Source: Nostoc mirabile CHAB5784
GTDB lineage: Bacteria; Cyanobacteriota; Cyanobacteriia; Cyanobacteriales; Nostocaceae
Length of the DNA: 64,000 bases
Assembly: GCF_020829645.1 (NCBI RefSeq)
Contig: NZ_JAIVFS010000023.1
Span: 1-64,000 of the forward strand
Direction: 5' to 3'
The notes beneath the pieces are model-generated. The model was given only the letters and a program-made list of their open reading frames with translations, did not search any database and was not told where the DNA came from. Position 1 is the first letter of the stretch, and every line of letters begins with the position of its first letter. Positions 35,401 to 44,162 of this stretch are shown here, in pieces. A program made the position numbers and the translations under genes.

Positions 35401-35493
35401 GAATAAGGAGGAGAGAGTTTTTTCGCCAGTTTTTTGAGTATTTTTTTATTTGGAAGTCCCTAAGAGCGAAATTGCCAGGAAACACCCTAAATA

Positions 35494-35518
35494 CAAAAAA
35501 AACCCGCCGTAGCGGGTT
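35494..35518 (-). terminator. Rho-independent terminator
   Basis: On the minus strand AACCCGCTACGGCGGGTT forms a 7-bp stem with a 4-base loop, followed directly by a run of T. It lies about 30 bp after the stop codon of the 51-residue gene and is well placed to end its transcript. Confidence 0.9.
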
Positions 35519-35550
35519 ACACAACAAACTAAGAACATTGAAAACTTGAT

Positions 35551-35706
35551 TTAGCCCGAATACCTCATCTCAGCTTCCAGTTGACGAATCAGTTGTTCGT
35601 CGCCTTTTGCTCTGGCTACTTGTAAGCGATGCTCTAGGCTTTTTTGAATATTCTCTCTGTGAGCTTCTTGTGCTTTCCTCACACTTTGTAGTCTACTTTG
35701 ATTCAT
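35551..35706 (-). CDS. PirA-like 51-residue protein
   Basis: The short gene has a GAGGG ribosome site, an ATG at 35706 and a strong terminator behind it. It encodes MNQSRLQSVRKAQEAHREN followed by IQKSLEHRLQVARAKGDEQL and IRQLEAEMRYSG. It is highly charged and helical. The LEHRL-x-AR-x-KGDE-x-LIRQLEAE pattern and the exact length resemble cyanobacterial PirA (Ssr0692-type), which binds the PII signalling protein and tunes arginine synthesis. That match is from memory. The existence of the gene is more certain than its function. Confidence 0.6.
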   Translation of the reverse strand: MNQSRLQSVRKAQEAHRENIQKSLEHRLQVARAKGDEQLIRQLEAEMRYSG

Positions 35707-35817
35707 AGTGATTACCCTCTTTAATTTTTTGCTTTATGTCTTACATCCTTAACATAACACATATTTTGTAGCTGTTGCTACAGAATATTACCACTTAATG
35801 TACATTTAACATAAAAT

Positions 35818-36621
35818 ATGTCTAAAAACCAGATAGGTCAACAACCACTCGTGACTTTAGTGAGCGATTTCGGCGATCGCGATGTTTATGTAGGCATAAT
35901 GAAGGGTGTCATAGCCCAAATCAACCCCAGACTGACGGTGGTAGACTTAACGCACCAAATTCCGCCGCAAGACATAGCCGCAGCCAGATTTTCTTTGATG
36001 AATGCTTATCCCTATTTCCCAGTTGGCACAGTGCATGTGGCAGTAGTAGATCCGGGTGTGGGAAGCAAGCGACGAGCGATCGCAGTAGAATTTGCTCAAG
36101 GGTTTCTGGTAGGCCCAGATAATGGTATCTTTAGCGGGGTACTTAGTCAAAGTCTGGCGATCGCAGCCGTGGAACTTACAAATTTTAACTATTGGCGAAC
36201 TCCTCAACCAAGCAAGACTTTTCACGGTAGAGATATCTTTGCACCAGTGGGAGCTAGTCTTGCTAGTGGTGTCCCTCTCAAACAGCTAGGACAAGAAATT
36301 GATCCAGCAAGTTTGGTAAAACTGGATATAGGCGAGTGCAAGCAAACAACCACTGGTGTAGTGGGTTGCATTCAATATATTGACCACTTTGGCAACTTAG
36401 TGAGCAACATTGCAGGAAGTTACGTACAAGGCAAAACTTGGTGTGTGCAAGCTGCGGGGTTGAGTATACCAGGCTGTGAAACTTACAGTGATGTCAACGT
36501 GGGAGAGATAATAGCTTTAGTTGGCAGTCACGGCTGGGTAGAAATTGCCATTAATAGCGGTAATGCTCACTCAAAGTTGCAGTTAGATTGGCAAGAAACG
36601 CTTCAAGTTGTGCTAACTTAA
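35818..36621 (+). CDS. S-adenosylmethionine hydrolase (DUF62 family)
   Basis: The 267-residue protein shows the SAM hydroxide adenosyltransferase signature: VTLVSDFGDRDVYVGIMKGV at the start, VHVAVVDPGVGSKRRA, GPDNGIFSGVL, FHGRDIFAPVGA and IQYIDHFGNLVSNI. Family members cleave SAM with water to adenosine and methionine, or are ancestral to fluorinases and chlorinases. The Asp, Arg/Asp and His of the water-activating triad type are visible, and there is nothing to suggest halogenation. The TAA stop lies inside the 5-bp target duplication of a downstream element. Confidence 0.88.
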   Translation: MSKNQIGQQPLVTLVSDFGDRDVYVGIMKGVIAQINPRLTVVDLTHQIPPQDIAAARFSLMNAYPYFPVGTVHVAVVDPGVGSKRRAIAVEFAQGFLVGPDNGIFSGVLSQSLAIAAVELTNFNYWRTPQPSKTFHGRDIFAPVGASLASGVPLKQLGQEIDPASLVKLDIGECKQTTTGVVGCIQYIDHFGNLVSNIAGSYVQGKTWCVQAAGLSIPGCETYSDVNVGEIIALVGSHGWVEIAINSGNAHSKLQLDWQETLQVVLT

Positions 36622-36622
36622 A

Positions 36623-36879
36623 TAGGACTTACGCACGGGTAACGGAAAACGAACCACAGAGAAGCCAGTGCGCCCTTGCGGTTAAGAGACTTGTCCCTTG
36701 CGCGTCTCCCCGAATCCCATTCGTGAGAGGCTAGCGCCTGCCGTAGGATGCCCGAACGCTTTCTTTATGTTGAGCGGAGTCGAAACACAGCGTCTCCTGT
36801 CTTGAGAAGGGCTGTAGGGAGAAGCAACTGGCGCGTCACGGAGGAATGAGAGTTTGAGAGGGTTTTTGCGTAAGTCCTA
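36623..36879. mobile_element. MITE, family C copy 1 (257 bp)
   Basis: Ends are TAGGACTTACGCA and TGCGTAAGTCCTA (perfect). The duplication TTAAA lies at 36618-36622 and 36880-36884. Inside is a GAAGCCAGTGCGCCC...AGCAACTGGCGCG repeat. From here to 37160 no gene is recognised; a 63-codon ORF at 36900 has no family resemblance and no ribosome site. Confidence 0.9.
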
Positions 36880-37160
36880 TTAAATACCACACCTGGTGAG
36901 TGCCACATCAAGAGAAACATCAAAACGATATCTCCGATGGGCTATTGGGCGTCGCACTTTTCCCTAAAGTTCCAAAAGGTGATGGAATATGTCGCCGCAT
37001 TCTCAATTTTTTGGATAAATTACTGGGATATTTGGTTTTGCAAGTTGGGAAGGTTGTGGATGTGCTTCGAGATCAGGTGACATTTGGATAATAACCAACC
37101 TAGAAGATCAAGCGATCGCTGAACTTATAGTAAGCTTGAACTGGTAAACCGTGAAAACCA

Positions 37161-37388
37161 ATGCCCAAGAAAATTAGAGAACTGAAGGCAATGGTAGCAA
37201 AAGCTGGATACATTCTTCAGCCAGGTCGAGGAAAAGGAAGTCATACGTATTGGAAACATCCGTTGCTACCTGAAGAACCTCTCACCATTCCAGGGAAGGA
37301 CGGAGATGATGCTCCGCTATATTTGGAGAAGAACATTCAACGGGTACTCAAAAGCTTGGAAGACTTTGAAAACGACGAAGGTGAATAA
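37161..37388 (+). CDS. hicA: HicA-type mRNA interferase toxin
   Basis: The 75-residue protein has the double-stranded-RNA-binding-like HicA fold: MPKKIRELKAMVAKAGYIL, then GRGKGSHTYWKHP with the catalytic His, and a basic/acidic end. HicA cleaves mRNA and is blocked by HicB. The antitoxin gene follows 3 bp after the stop codon, the usual HicAB order. No sign of damage. Confidence 0.88.
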   Translation: MPKKIRELKAMVAKAGYILQPGRGKGSHTYWKHPLLPEEPLTIPGKDGDDAPLYLEKNIQRVLKSLEDFENDEGE

Positions 37389-37391
37389 TAG

Positions 37392-37622
37392 ATGAGCTAT
37401 CACTACAGCATGGTGATTCAATGGTCAGAGAACGATCAACTCTTCCTAGTGCATTTGCCTGAGTTCCCCTGGCAGGAGTTTCATACACATGGCAAAACCT
37501 ACGAAGAAGCCGCTAAAAATGGGCAAGAAGTGATTGAGGCGTTTGTTGAGATGCTTCAAGAAGAGGGGAAGCCACTACCAGAACCCAGGATGCTTCCTAC
37601 ACGACCATTACAGGTTGCTTAG
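37392..37622 (+). CDS. hicB: HicB-type antitoxin
   Basis: The 76-residue protein has the partial RNase-H-like HicB fold: YSMVIQWSENDQLFLVHLPE, then HTHGKTYEEAAKNGQEVIEA, ending in a short Pro-rich tail (PLPEPRMLPTRP). No DNA-binding domain is attached, so autoregulation would need the complex or another factor. Together with hicA it is the only toxin-antitoxin pair in the window that looks intact. Confidence 0.88.
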   Translation: MSYHYSMVIQWSENDQLFLVHLPEFPWQEFHTHGKTYEEAAKNGQEVIEAFVEMLQEEGKPLPEPRMLPTRPLQVA

Positions 37623-37650
37623 TCAATTGTCAAATTATACAATCTGTCTA

Positions 37651-37782
37651 TTATATCGTGTCCGGTTAAAGACTTATCATTAAGAGCGCAGGGGGCAGGG
37701 AGCAGGGAGCAGGGGGAAAGAGGATTTTCCGGTGTTTTGCATAGAAGCGGGAATTATAACTAATTAGGCGGACATGATATTA
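37651..37782. mobile_element. GTGTCCG/CGGACAT inverted-repeat element
   Basis: The left end is TTATATCGTGTCCGGTTAA and the right end TAATTAGGCGGACATGATAT. The ends resemble those of the tandem elements at 7.45-7.77 kb, but the interior is different (GGGAGCAGGGAGCAGG). The rest of the gap to 37948 holds a TAGGTACAATTCATGAATTGTACCTA-like palindrome (not written in full) and no gene. Confidence 0.6.
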
Positions 37783-37948
37783 GACATAGGAGTAAAAATG
37801 ACGTAGGCACAATTCATGAATTGTACCTACCAAGGATTTAGGGCAACGCATAATTAATTTGACCAGATGTTTAGCGGCGATCGCTATCCACTTAAGTGGA
37901 AATTATTCGGCTAATGCCTGAGGACTTGGATGGCGATCGCTAGTTGAT

Positions 37949-39550
37949 TTAACTATATTCATCCCAAGCCACGGGAAAGGAATAATCTGAAAACTCCGAG
38001 AAATTATGATTATTGCTGCGGGTTTCTTCATCCAGAACTTTCACGACTTTGTTATAAATATCTTGTGCTTGTTGCGGGGAATCTCCGATACTGGTTAATC
38101 CCAACTTGCCAAACTGCGAAAGGCACCCCATAAGATGAAACACTGTACCCGTTTCAGTACCACTGTCAAAATGCAGTCTGTGATCGGCAATGATATCCAT
38201 CAAATCATTAGGTAATAATCCTTGATAGCGCTCTTTTTGCAGATTATCAGTGGCAATGTAATATTTTGGACGACCTTGCTGACTATAAAATAAACCCGTG
38301 GAAAGGTCATAGCGACCGTTCGTTAATAATTTCAAGGTCATGAATGGATGAGTTGTACCGCCTTTACGCAGGTTAATTTCGATCGCCTGAATATCCCACT
38401 CTCCGTTACCCTTGTCAACGGCGATAAAATCTACGCCAAATCGCTCTAAAGTGCCTTTCTCTGCTAACTTTCTGCCAACTTGTAGTCCCAATTGCTGTAA
38501 TTGCAATCGATATCTTTCATCAGCCGGAAAGCTACAACCAAGATAAATCTGACCGTCTGGGCCTCCAAGAATTTGGTCGTGGGTTGAAAGAATTTCCACT
38601 TCGCCTGTGGGTGTGATCCGTCCTTGGACGCTGGGCGATCGCTTAATTTCCCCTTCCACAAATGCTTCGGTAATTGCCCCCAACTCAGGGATTCTTCCCG
38701 AAAAATTGTCCCAAGTCTCAAGCTTTGCTTGAAAGCGCATTGTTGAAAAGCGATCGCTAATTGCTGCTACCCTTTCGGCATGAGTCCCTTTACCCGGTGC
38801 TACATTCTCAATCGGTCTAAAATCTAGCAGCGCATTCCCTTCTCCAGAAATGCCTTCGTTGAGTTTGACTACTACCCGTTTTAATGTCGGTTGCCGTTCC
38901 CATAAATCACCCGTAGCTTCTGCTAAATCTGTGTGGTTCCAAATTTTTTCGCTGCCATCTGGATGCGGTACTCCGCTTTCCTTGAAGATTTGCCGACTGC
39001 CACTTTTTGTCCCCCAAATCTGTAAATCTGGTGCGGCAGCATACAGAGGTACACCCAATTTTACAGACAATTCGCCTTCCCAGTGCGAAGAGTTGTAGCA
39101 AATCATAAATGATTTATCTAGCCTCAAAGCTTGATGAATCCGCTTTAGCAGGCGGGGGCGTTCTAAAATCTTTTGACTCAGAGGCTTAAGCGAGGAATCG
39201 TAAGTAGAAAGTAGCAGCAAACGGTTGCGAGCATGAGAAAAGGGAATTCCTGGCAACAGTTGCAGATAATAATCAATGATACTAGGATGCAACGGTACTG
39301 ATGTTACATAAATCAGCCGAGTCCGGGGATTCTGCAACCGAATTAAGGAAAATAGTAATCTTTCTTCATAATGCTCGCAGCCTTCGATCTTTTGGAGTTC
39401 GCGCTGGTCGATACTCAGGGAGGGAATAATTAAAATATCCGCTTCATTATTGTCAAATGACTCGCTTGTTTTCCAGCGATCGCTCAGGGTTAATTGTAAC
39501 TGGTGAAACTTTTCAACCTGCTCTGACTCAGAAATATTTAGTATTGCCAT
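37949..39550 (-). CDS. ATP-grasp ligase (PGM1-related)
   Basis: The 533-residue protein has an unusual N-terminal half with CYNSSHWEGELSVKLGVPLY. ATP-grasp motifs follow: RVVVKLNEGISGEGNALLDF (about 228-247, glycine-rich loop), ITEAFVEGEIKRSPSVQGRI and IQAIEINLRKGGTTHPFMTL (metal-binding Glu/Asn). This resembles the peptide ligase PGM1-related group, which joins a carboxylate to an amino group, as in pheganomycin biosynthesis. It stands alone, so the acceptor is unknown. C-terminal 80 residues (FHLMGCLSQFGKLGLTSIGD) match the same group. Confidence 0.8.
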   Translation of the reverse strand: MAILNISESEQVEKFHQLQLTLSDRWKTSESFDNNEADILIIPSLSIDQRELQKIEGCEHYEERLLFSLIRLQNPRTRLIYVTSVPLHPSIIDYYLQLLPGIPFSHARNRLLLLSTYDSSLKPLSQKILERPRLLKRIHQALRLDKSFMICYNSSHWEGELSVKLGVPLYAAAPDLQIWGTKSGSRQIFKESGVPHPDGSEKIWNHTDLAEATGDLWERQPTLKRVVVKLNEGISGEGNALLDFRPIENVAPGKGTHAERVAAISDRFSTMRFQAKLETWDNFSGRIPELGAITEAFVEGEIKRSPSVQGRITPTGEVEILSTHDQILGGPDGQIYLGCSFPADERYRLQLQQLGLQVGRKLAEKGTLERFGVDFIAVDKGNGEWDIQAIEINLRKGGTTHPFMTLKLLTNGRYDLSTGLFYSQQGRPKYYIATDNLQKERYQGLLPNDLMDIIADHRLHFDSGTETGTVFHLMGCLSQFGKLGLTSIGDSPQQAQDIYNKVVKVLDEETRSNNHNFSEFSDYSFPVAWDEYS

Positions 39551-39985
39551 AACCCCTACCCTCTAATGATCTCAATGTAGCGCACCACGCAGGCTTTTGG
39601 GTTATTAGTTTAAAGACTAGTTGTCAGATACTTTTGCAAGAAGCCAGCTATGCAGATATCACCCTAAATAAATAATAAACTAATTTAGTAACTCTTATTT
39701 ATTTAATTTATTTTACGTCTTAAGGTTGAGCAAATTTCAGTTTATTTTACCTCTATGGAGCGATAAAGTACAGCACAATAATAGTTAACTTAAGAGCAGA
39801 TAAAAAGAAGCAATGCTTCATCGGATGAAAATTGTATCCTTGTTTTTGGTGGTCAGGTGAATAGCGTGTGTCAGGTGTGAGGATAAATAATGTAAGCCGC
39901 GTACAATTGCCAGCAATAAGTACGTGTGATAAGTATCTGAGGTATAAACGTCTAAAATTGCAAATGGCTAGTGGGAGCCAAAGCA
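39551..39985. other. Intergenic region without recognised gene
   Basis: This is AT-rich sequence between two divergent genes. A 106-codon minus-strand ORF (39753-40073) lacks a ribosome site and any family resemblance, and it crosses the terminator-like hairpin, so it is not called. Confidence 0.4.
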
Positions 39986-40029
39986 AAAAATAAACCTTGG
40001 GTTGAAGTTTCGATCCAAGGTTTATTTTT
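39986..40029. terminator. Strong bidirectional terminator-like hairpin
   Basis: AAAAATAAACCTTGG pairs perfectly with CCAAGGTTTATTTTT across a 14-base loop. A and T runs lie on the outer sides, so it could terminate in both directions. No gene ends nearby, so it may instead be the end of a small RNA or of a lost gene. Confidence 0.7.
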
Positions 40030-40107
40030 GAAATGGGGACTAGAGACTGGAAACGGCTTTTCCCAACATCCAATTACATACAATATTAAATTACCGAGAC
40101 AAAACCT

Positions 40108-40980
40108 ATGGCTAAATCAAAAGAGCAAAAAGAGCAAAAATTACAACCGCCACAGCAGCAAGAAACACCAGGTGTGGAATCAGAAATGACGCCAAAACCC
40201 AAGGCAGATGATGCCCAATATCGTGGTAGTGGCAAGTTACAAGATAAAGTAGCATTGATTACGGGCGCAGATAGTGGTATTGGTCGTGCTGTAGCGATCG
40301 CATTTGCTAAAGAAGGTGCAGATGTGGCGATTCTTTACCTCAATGAACACGATGATGCCAAAGAAACAAAACAATTGGTAGAAAAACAAGGGCGTCGTGC
40401 AGTAACCATTGCAGGCGATATTGGCGATGAAACTTTTTGTCAGCAAGCTATCCAACAAACAGTTGGTGAGTTTGGCAAACTCGATATTCTCATCAACAAC
40501 GCCGCCGAACAACATCCGAAAGAAAGTATCGAAGAAATCACCGAAGAACAACTAGAGCGAACTTTCCGCACTAATATATTCTCAATGTTTTTCATGACTA
40601 AAGCTGCACTCAAGCATTTGCAAGCAGGTAGTTCTATCGTCAATACCACATCGGTAACAGCTTATAAAGGTAGCCCACAGTTACTAGATTATTCCTCTAC
40701 AAAAGGTGCGATCGTTGCTTTTACTCGCTCCTTATCAAAAAATTTAGTATCCAAAGGAATTCGCGTTAATGCTGTCGCGCCAGGGCCAATTTGGACGCCT
40801 TTAATTCCCTCAACTTTTCCCGAAGAGAAAGTTGAAACTTTTGGTAAACAAGTACCAATGGAACGAGCCGGACAACCAGAAGAAGTTGCTCCTAGCTACG
40901 TATATTTAGCCTCTGATGATGCTTCTTATGTCTCTGGACAAGTGTTACATGTCAATGGTGGAGATGTTGTTAATGGTTAA
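40108..40980 (+). CDS. SDR family oxidoreductase (Gsp39-like)
   Basis: The 290-residue protein has a polar Lys/Gln/Pro-rich N-terminal tail (about 1-42). The short-chain dehydrogenase fold follows: nucleotide motif ALITGADSGIGRAVAIAFA, LDILINNAAEQHP, catalytic Ser in SIVNTTSVTAY, and Tyr/Lys in LLDYSSTKGAIVA. SYVSGQVLHVNGGDVVNG closes the fold. The extended N-terminus and HPKESIEEITEEQLERTF are typical of the general-stress-protein-39/YghA subgroup, which reduces aldehydes with NADPH. The substrate here is unknown. Confidence 0.88.
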   Translation: MAKSKEQKEQKLQPPQQQETPGVESEMTPKPKADDAQYRGSGKLQDKVALITGADSGIGRAVAIAFAKEGADVAILYLNEHDDAKETKQLVEKQGRRAVTIAGDIGDETFCQQAIQQTVGEFGKLDILINNAAEQHPKESIEEITEEQLERTFRTNIFSMFFMTKAALKHLQAGSSIVNTTSVTAYKGSPQLLDYSSTKGAIVAFTRSLSKNLVSKGIRVNAVAPGPIWTPLIPSTFPEEKVETFGKQVPMERAGQPEEVAPSYVYLASDDASYVSGQVLHVNGGDVVNG

Positions 40981-40989
40981 GTGAAATAG

Positions 40990-41041
40990 TTAGGAGTAGA
41001 GACGCGATTAATCGCGTTTGTACAGGAGTTAGGAGTTATAA
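40990..41041. repeat. Dispersed ATTAATCGCG palindrome, copy 1
   Basis: GTTAGGAGTAGAGACGCG and CGCGTTTGTACAGGAGTTAG surround an ATTAAT centre. The 50-bp unit is almost identical to 49267-49319, where it also directly follows a coding gene. Confidence 0.8.
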
Positions 41042-41194
41042 CCGATATATTCTTAATTTATAACTGTTAACTTTTAACTCCTAACTCTCAACTTGTAACT
41101 CTACCCTGATGGTCTTCCATTGGAGGGATGAGTAAATATGATAATATTGATAGTCTATCTAGCAGCAAACATTTAAGAAGTAATAAGTACCTCT

Positions 41195-41452
41195 ATGGCA
41201 TCTCCTACACCACTGTATGGCACGGAACTAGTAGATTGTGCTAGAGCAAATGCCAAGCAAGGAATTGAAACTGCTGCTTATCAATGTGGCTATGGTCAAG
41301 ACCTCAACAAATTTGCACGAGAACTAAGACAAGCTTGTGAAGACATGAATTTACAAGTAAAAGAACTTAGTGGATTGATTACTGAGCAAGACTTGATCCT
41401 GCAATTGGGTACTGGCGAAATTGTTGCTCCAGATACGGAATCAGAATTGTAA
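41195..41452 (+). CDS. Small conserved cyanobacterial protein
   Basis: The 85-residue protein reads MASPTPLYGTELVDCARANA, then a helical central part (YGQDLNKFARELRQACEDMN) and an acidic end (LGTGEIVAPDTESEL). Two Cys residues flank the helix. I recall similar hypothetical proteins in filamentous cyanobacteria but no function. Its spacing and codon use support a real gene. Confidence 0.65.
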   Translation: MASPTPLYGTELVDCARANAKQGIETAAYQCGYGQDLNKFARELRQACEDMNLQVKELSGLITEQDLILQLGTGEIVAPDTESEL

Positions 41453-41482
41453 AAGTTAGTCATTTGGACTTTATTCTTCACT

Positions 41483-41603
41483 AATGACTAATGACCAATG
41501 ACTAATGACTAATGACTAATGACCAATGACTAATGACCAATGACTAATGACTAATGACCAATGACTAATGACTAATGACTAATGACTAATGACTAATGAC
41601 TCT
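41483..41603. repeat. Heptameric tandem repeat (ACTAATG/ACCAATG)
   Basis: About seventeen consecutive heptamers, a mixture of ACTAATG and ACCAATG, lie between the 85-residue gene and the mgtE remnant. It is the longest heptamer tract in the window. Confidence 0.92.
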
Positions 41604-41605
41604 TT

Positions 41606-43031
41606 TCATAACTTTAAAATTACCCGCGCCAAATTGAAGTAAATCAAAACGCCCACGACATCAACTGCTGTAGTAATGAATGGTGCTGACATTAATGCCG
41701 GATCTAAACGGAGGTAGCGGAATAGAAACGGTAGTGCTGAACCGGAGATAGAAGCTAAAATAGAAATAGCTACCAGACTAGTGCCGACAGCGATCGCTAC
41801 TTCTAATCGTCCTTGCAGAAAATAAGCCCAGACAGTAGCGATCGTACCTAACATTCCTCCTAATAATGCACCTGCGTAGACGCTTCTTCGGCTTGTCGTC
41901 AGACATCGCCTCCCGGCCAATTACTTGCAATGCGCCAAGCGATCGGATTTCATCAGTATTCATCCCACAAATCACCACTGTGGAAGACTGGGCACCCACG
42001 TTACCACTAGTACCAGTCAGCAAAGGGATAAACGCTGTTAGTGTTACCACTTTTGCCAAAAGGTCTTCTTGTGACTTAATAATTTAGGACTTATGCAAAA
42101 AAACTCTCAAACTCTTATTCCTCCGTGTCGCGCCAGTTGCTTCAAGTCTCTTAACCGCAAGGGCGCACTGGCTTCTCTGCGTCCTCTGTGGTTCGATTTT
42201 CCATTCCTTGTGCGTAAGTCCTGTAATTGTTCCTGTAATGGTATTAGTTATAAGTAAAACCAACAACCACACAACCCGCTTCCGAGCAATTTCCAGTAAA
42301 TTCATCTGAAAATAGTTGTCGCCCCCCGACTGCACACCACCACCCAAGGCATAGATATCTTCGGTGGTTTCCTGTTGCAGAATATCAATCACATCATCGA
42401 CGGTGACAATACCTACTAAACGCTGTTCTCGATCTACCACAGGCACAGCCAGAAAGTCATATCTTTGGATTAATCTGGCAACTTCTTCCTGATCTGTATC
42501 AGTGTGGACAAATACCACATCACGCGTCATAATTTCGCCAATAATTTGCTCAGGCTGAGATGTCACCAACTCCCGCAACGATACAATCCCCGTTAAGCGC
42601 CTTTCCGCATCCATGACATAAAGATAATAAATCATCTCACTAGCATTAGCTAAGTTGCGAATTCGCTCTAGAGCTTGAGATACTGTAAAGTTTTCTTTCA
42701 GCGAGATTAACTCTAGCGTCATGATTCGCCCAGCAGTATCAGCTTCATAACCCAATAGTTGGGCTGTAGCTTGGCGTTCTGCTGGACTTAGTTGTTCTAG
42801 CAGACGATTAACGACTTTTGCAGGTAATTCATCAAATAACCTAGCTCGGTCATCTGACGACATTTGATCGACAATATCACGGACTTCCTGACTTTTAAGT
42901 TCCTTGATTAACCGCTCTTGAACAATCGCTTTGCCCGCCGCAGGCATCGCAAGATTTTTTTCTAATAACAAATACAATAACCAAGTTTTTGTAACAGGAT
43001 AGTGGCAGAACAGGGGTCTATTGACAACCAA
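41606..43031 (-). pseudogene. mgtE: Disrupted magnesium transporter MgtE
   Basis: Reading 5' to 3' on the minus strand: an MgtE N-domain (DQMSSDDRARLFDELPAKVV and ERQATAQLLGYEADTAGRIM), a CBS pair (SEMIYYLYVMDAERRLTGIV, DFLAVPVVDREQRLVGIVTV), and the first membrane segment (VVWLLVLLITNTITGTI). A 139-bp element (42085-42223) interrupts the gene and brings a stop. MgtE resumes at IIKSQEDLLAKVVTLTAFIP and is shifted again at REA by a repeat of about 35 bp (41874-41910). It finishes as YAGALLGGMLGTIATVWAY to the natural end. The first 50-60 residues of MgtE also appear replaced next to a GATGCCTGCGGCGGGC repeat. Mg2+ uptake by this copy is lost. Confidence 0.88.
42085..42223. mobile_element. MITE, family C copy 2 (139 bp), in mgtE
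   Basis: The left end is TAGGACTTATGCA and the right end TGCGTAAGTCCTG. The 5-bp duplication TAATT lies at 42080-42084 and 42224-42228. Removing the element and one duplication joins ITGTI directly to IKSQEDLL in mgtE. The interior holds the CGCCAGTTGC...GCGCACTGGC repeat. Confidence 0.92.
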
Positions 43032-43145
43032 AATTATTACGAGTTTTTTTTGAAAATATTCAATATAAAACCGAATTCTGGAACATTGATTATGGAATTA
43101 CTTTTAGCACTATTGTGAGGCATATATCTCAATGGCAAAGCCACA

Positions 43146-43366
43146 AATCCCAAAAACTACGTTTACCTGTTGTATACCTACGATCCACCAGAAACCAATC
43201 CAAACAACCCTAAAAACAATCCCAATAGCACATTAGACAATCCCGATCAGACCAGGAAGACAGACCAAATTTAGGAGTGCCTGTACAAATCACCACTGGA
43301 AAGGATGGTAATCTGTACTACGCAAACTTGACCGGGGGTGAGATTGATCGCTTCCAACCTATTTAG
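43146..43366 (+). pseudogene. Glucose/sorbosone dehydrogenase-like remnant
   Basis: Two pieces in different frames are recognisable. NPKNYVYLLYTYDPPETNP resembles the beta-propeller of PQQ-dependent sugar dehydrogenase-like proteins. VPVQITTGKDGNLYYANLTG with GEIDRFQPI and a stop resembles the end of the same proteins. The middle of the gene is deleted and no start codon remains. Confidence 0.5.
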
Positions 43367-43396
43367 ATAACAATTATTAGTTATCAGTTTAGGACT

Positions 43397-43706
43397 AGCC
43401 CTTTCAAGGTGGCCAACGAAGATACGTTGTTTCAGTGTTACCATCTTGAATTCTCCGCTCAGATTTTGGGCTTTTTGAAGGTTGAAACAACCAATTCTCG
43501 TTCTAAATTTCACCACCTTGAAAGGGCTACAGTTTAGGACTAGCCCTTTCAAGGTGGGTAACAATTTTGGTCAATAAATTCCTCTTTAAGCTCTTTACTC
43601 TGTGTTCTCTGCGCCTCTGCGGTTAAATCAATCACTTTTAAACCGCAGAGGCGCTGAGAGCGCTGAGAAAAAACAATCTTATTTTACGAGTCACCTTGAA
43701 AGGGGT
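43397..43706. repeat. AGCCCTTTCAAGGTGG inverted-repeat elements
   Basis: One element (43397-43527) has exact ends AGCCCTTTCAAGGTGG and CCACCTTGAAAGGGCT, with CAGTTTAGGACT on both sides. A second begins immediately at 43542 with the same end and closes near 43700 (TCACCTTGAAAGGGGT). The second contains the CTCTGCGCCTCTGCGGTTAA/TTAACCGCAGAGGCGC palindrome also seen near 53.1 kb. Confidence 0.75.
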
Positions 43707-43711
43707 AAGTT

Positions 43712-44120
43712 TAGGACTTACGCATTGACAAGAAATACCAAATATGGATTAAGGTTAAAAACCATATCTTTCGTAAGGGCACAGCATTGCTCACTGGTGT
43801 CAACTTAAGCTAAAAATAGCTTAACTGCTGGGCTGACTCAACCGCCTGGAACTAAAGTTCTTTGGCTTTTAGCTAAAGTCTACTGAAGTAGACTAAAGAT
43901 TTTTGCGGATATTTAGTAATCAAAAGATTACTTTTGCTATTAGCAAGGAACTTAAGTTCCTTGCGGGACATAACTTTTACGTTAAGTTGACACGTATGAG
44001 CTTTTTCTGTGCCCCTACAGCATCGTCTATTTACGATCGCAGGATAATTAAGAAAAGCCTGAAAACTTCCTATTTTAGGTAATGCACATTACAATGCATT
44101 TGTACAGTGCGTAAGTCCTA
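43712..44120. mobile_element. MITE, family C copy 3, with nested family D copy
   Basis: Ends are TAGGACTTACGCA and TGCGTAAGTCCTA. The flanks AAGTT and CAGTT match at four of five bases. The element is longer than its relatives because a family D element (43792-43998) lies within it. Confidence 0.82.
43792..43998. mobile_element. MITE, family D copy 5 (inverted, nested)
   Basis: The left end is CACTGGTGTCAACTTAA and the right end TTAAGTTGACACGTATG. The interior is the reverse complement of copies 1, 2 and 4 (CTACTGAAGTAGACTAAAG). No clear 9-bp duplication remains at its edges. Confidence 0.78.
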
Positions 44121-44125
44121 CAGTT

Positions 44126-44157
44126 ATCAGTGAACAGTCAGACAACTGTTCACTGAT
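44126..44157. terminator. Hairpin downstream of MerA-like gene
   Basis: ATCAGTGAACAGT pairs exactly with ACTGTTCACTGAT across a 6-base loop, six bases after the stop codon of the minus-strand flavoprotein gene. There is no long T-run, so termination is probable rather than certain. Confidence 0.55.
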
Positions 44158-44162
44158 TTTGG

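Noticed and set aside
36900..37091. 63-codon ORF between a MITE and hicA
   Set aside because: Protein-like in parts (GICRRILNFLDKLLGYLVLQ) but no ribosome site and no known family. It could be a remnant, so not called.
43707..44125. A single large transposon with long ends
   Set aside because: Better explained as a family C element containing a nested family D element, since both sets of ends are individually recognisable.
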